Origin: Phorcus lineatus
Lineage: Eukaryota; Mollusca; Gastropoda; Trochida; Trochidae
Assembly: GCA_921293015.1 (NCBI GenBank)
Contig: OV121082.1
Span: 43,978,971 to 44,042,970, forward strand
DNA length: 64,000 nt
Direction of reading: 5' to 3'
Below are positions 63,360 to 64,000 of the stretch, piece by piece. A model generated the notes under the pieces. The model searched no databases. It was not told where the DNA came from and was given only the letters and a program-made list of their open reading frames with translations. The position numbers and the translations under genes were made by a program. Positions within the stretch are counted from its first letter, which is position 1. Each line of letters starts with the position of its first letter.

Positions 63360-63454
63360 AAAAACCTGTCTTCTGTATATGTAAGTCACTTCTAAATACC
63401 CTTCAAAGACTTGATATGACCTTGTTAGACAAAGATATACATAAGGACAATTCT

Positions 63455-63541
63455 TTTTGGACAACAATTTCTTTATCCTTGGTGTCTGACATTTCTATAC
63501 AGATTCATGCCTGTAAGCGATACAAGAATCTGTATGGAAAG
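63455..63541. repeat. Second nearby copy of the foldback family, with its own hairpin
   Basis: GGACAACAATTTCTTTATCC is followed by a hairpin formed by TTTCTATACAGATTCATG (63492-63509) and ATACAAGAATCTGTATGGAA AG (63520-63541). It resembles the copy at 58055-58125. Confidence 0.6.
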
Positions 63542-64000
63542 AACTCCACAACCTTTAGCAAGATTTATATCCATAAATCCATAAATGAATGATAAAAAAT
63601 AGTAGATACTGTAATCCAGTATACCTTTTCCTAATATTTCCATTGGATCCCTGTTATTTAGAGGTTTCATCTTCATTTATTTGGAATGGTGTTGTAAGAT
63701 TTCTTCCTTTAAGGTACTAGTATAATGACGCTTTGACATGTATAAATAATAAGAGTAAATTACATATATATTTTTTATTTTCACTTTTTTGGATATGTTA
63801 TTTTGAAGCTTCATTTCACGAACTATATACACAGATGGTGTTTGATTTCTCCCTGTAATGTAATTTACTGACTGTTTTAATAACCTAAGGTGTGAAACAA
63901 GCCACAAGAAAAATGAAAATGAAAACCCTGTTATGAAAAAGTTATTGAAGTTATATGATGTCATATGGGGAAGGGTATGATTCTGAAGAGCCTGAATTTG

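Larger units (their letters stand above)
53529..64000 (-). other. Upstream intron or flank of the SDR gene, no exon recognised
   Basis: It begins, on the minus strand, with the acceptor tract next to 53529. It contains foldback repeats, tRNA-like fragments, a 54-bp duplication and a GC-richer island at about 59160-59300, all listed separately. A minus-strand exon for the nucleotide-binding GxxGYxG motif was looked for by eye without success, so it probably lies beyond 64000. Confidence 0.55.

Overview
The window is animal nuclear DNA. It is AT-rich (roughly two thirds A+T by eye), has spliceosomal introns, and is full of short interspersed, foldback and tandem repeats, with almost no coding sequence. 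The repeats suggest a marine mollusc or another lophotrochozoan: a tRNA-headed SINE ending in a TTTAACGCCGC-type core with a TCACC-repeat tail, TIR elements with CCCCCGCCG or TTTTCGCGG ends, and a foldback family carrying AACTTCTTTATT. The taxon is inferred, not proven.

One host gene is convincing. It lies on the minus strand and encodes a member of the short-chain dehydrogenase/reductase family 42E (SDR42E1-like, in the 3-beta-hydroxysteroid dehydrogenase-type extended SDR group). Three consecutive internal exons are present: 53528-53471, 13284-13169 and 9106-8948. They join in phase (58 + 116 + 159 = 333 nt, 111 codons) with canonical AG/GT borders. They cover the NVxGT motif, the YTST active-site serine region, the catalytic YxxxK and the LRxAGxYGPGE region. 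The exons with the N-terminal nucleotide-binding GxxGxxG motif (expected to the right of 53528) and the C-terminal part (expected to the left of 8948) were not found. The gene therefore appears to span the whole window, with a 40,186-bp intron between the first two exons and a 4,062-bp intron between the next two.

The rest is intronic or flanking DNA. From left to right: a 76-bp tandem array (1-555); a 5'-truncated SINE with target-site duplication (2540-2831); a TA-flanked TIR element (7721-8458); the last visible exon; the 4-kb intron with two tandem duplications; the middle exon; then the 40-kb intron. The intron holds a full-length SINE copy with a 12-bp target-site duplication (18515-18831), several tandem duplications (81, 140, 104, 24 and 14 bp units), a tRNA-Lys-like SINE head, a 707-bp TIR element built round four ~150-bp repeats (44776-45482), and a dense cluster of CAGGTA/CAGGTG boxes (50088-50326). 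Right of the first exon are foldback elements and a GC-richer island with nested inverted repeats.

I saw no bacterial-type operon, CRISPR, rRNA, intact tRNA, autonomous transposase or reverse transcriptase. Most short open frames look like chance or repeat sequence. I found no clearly new biological system. The best leads are the CAGGTR cluster, the repeat-bearing TIR element, the SINE pair and a few structured inverted repeats.
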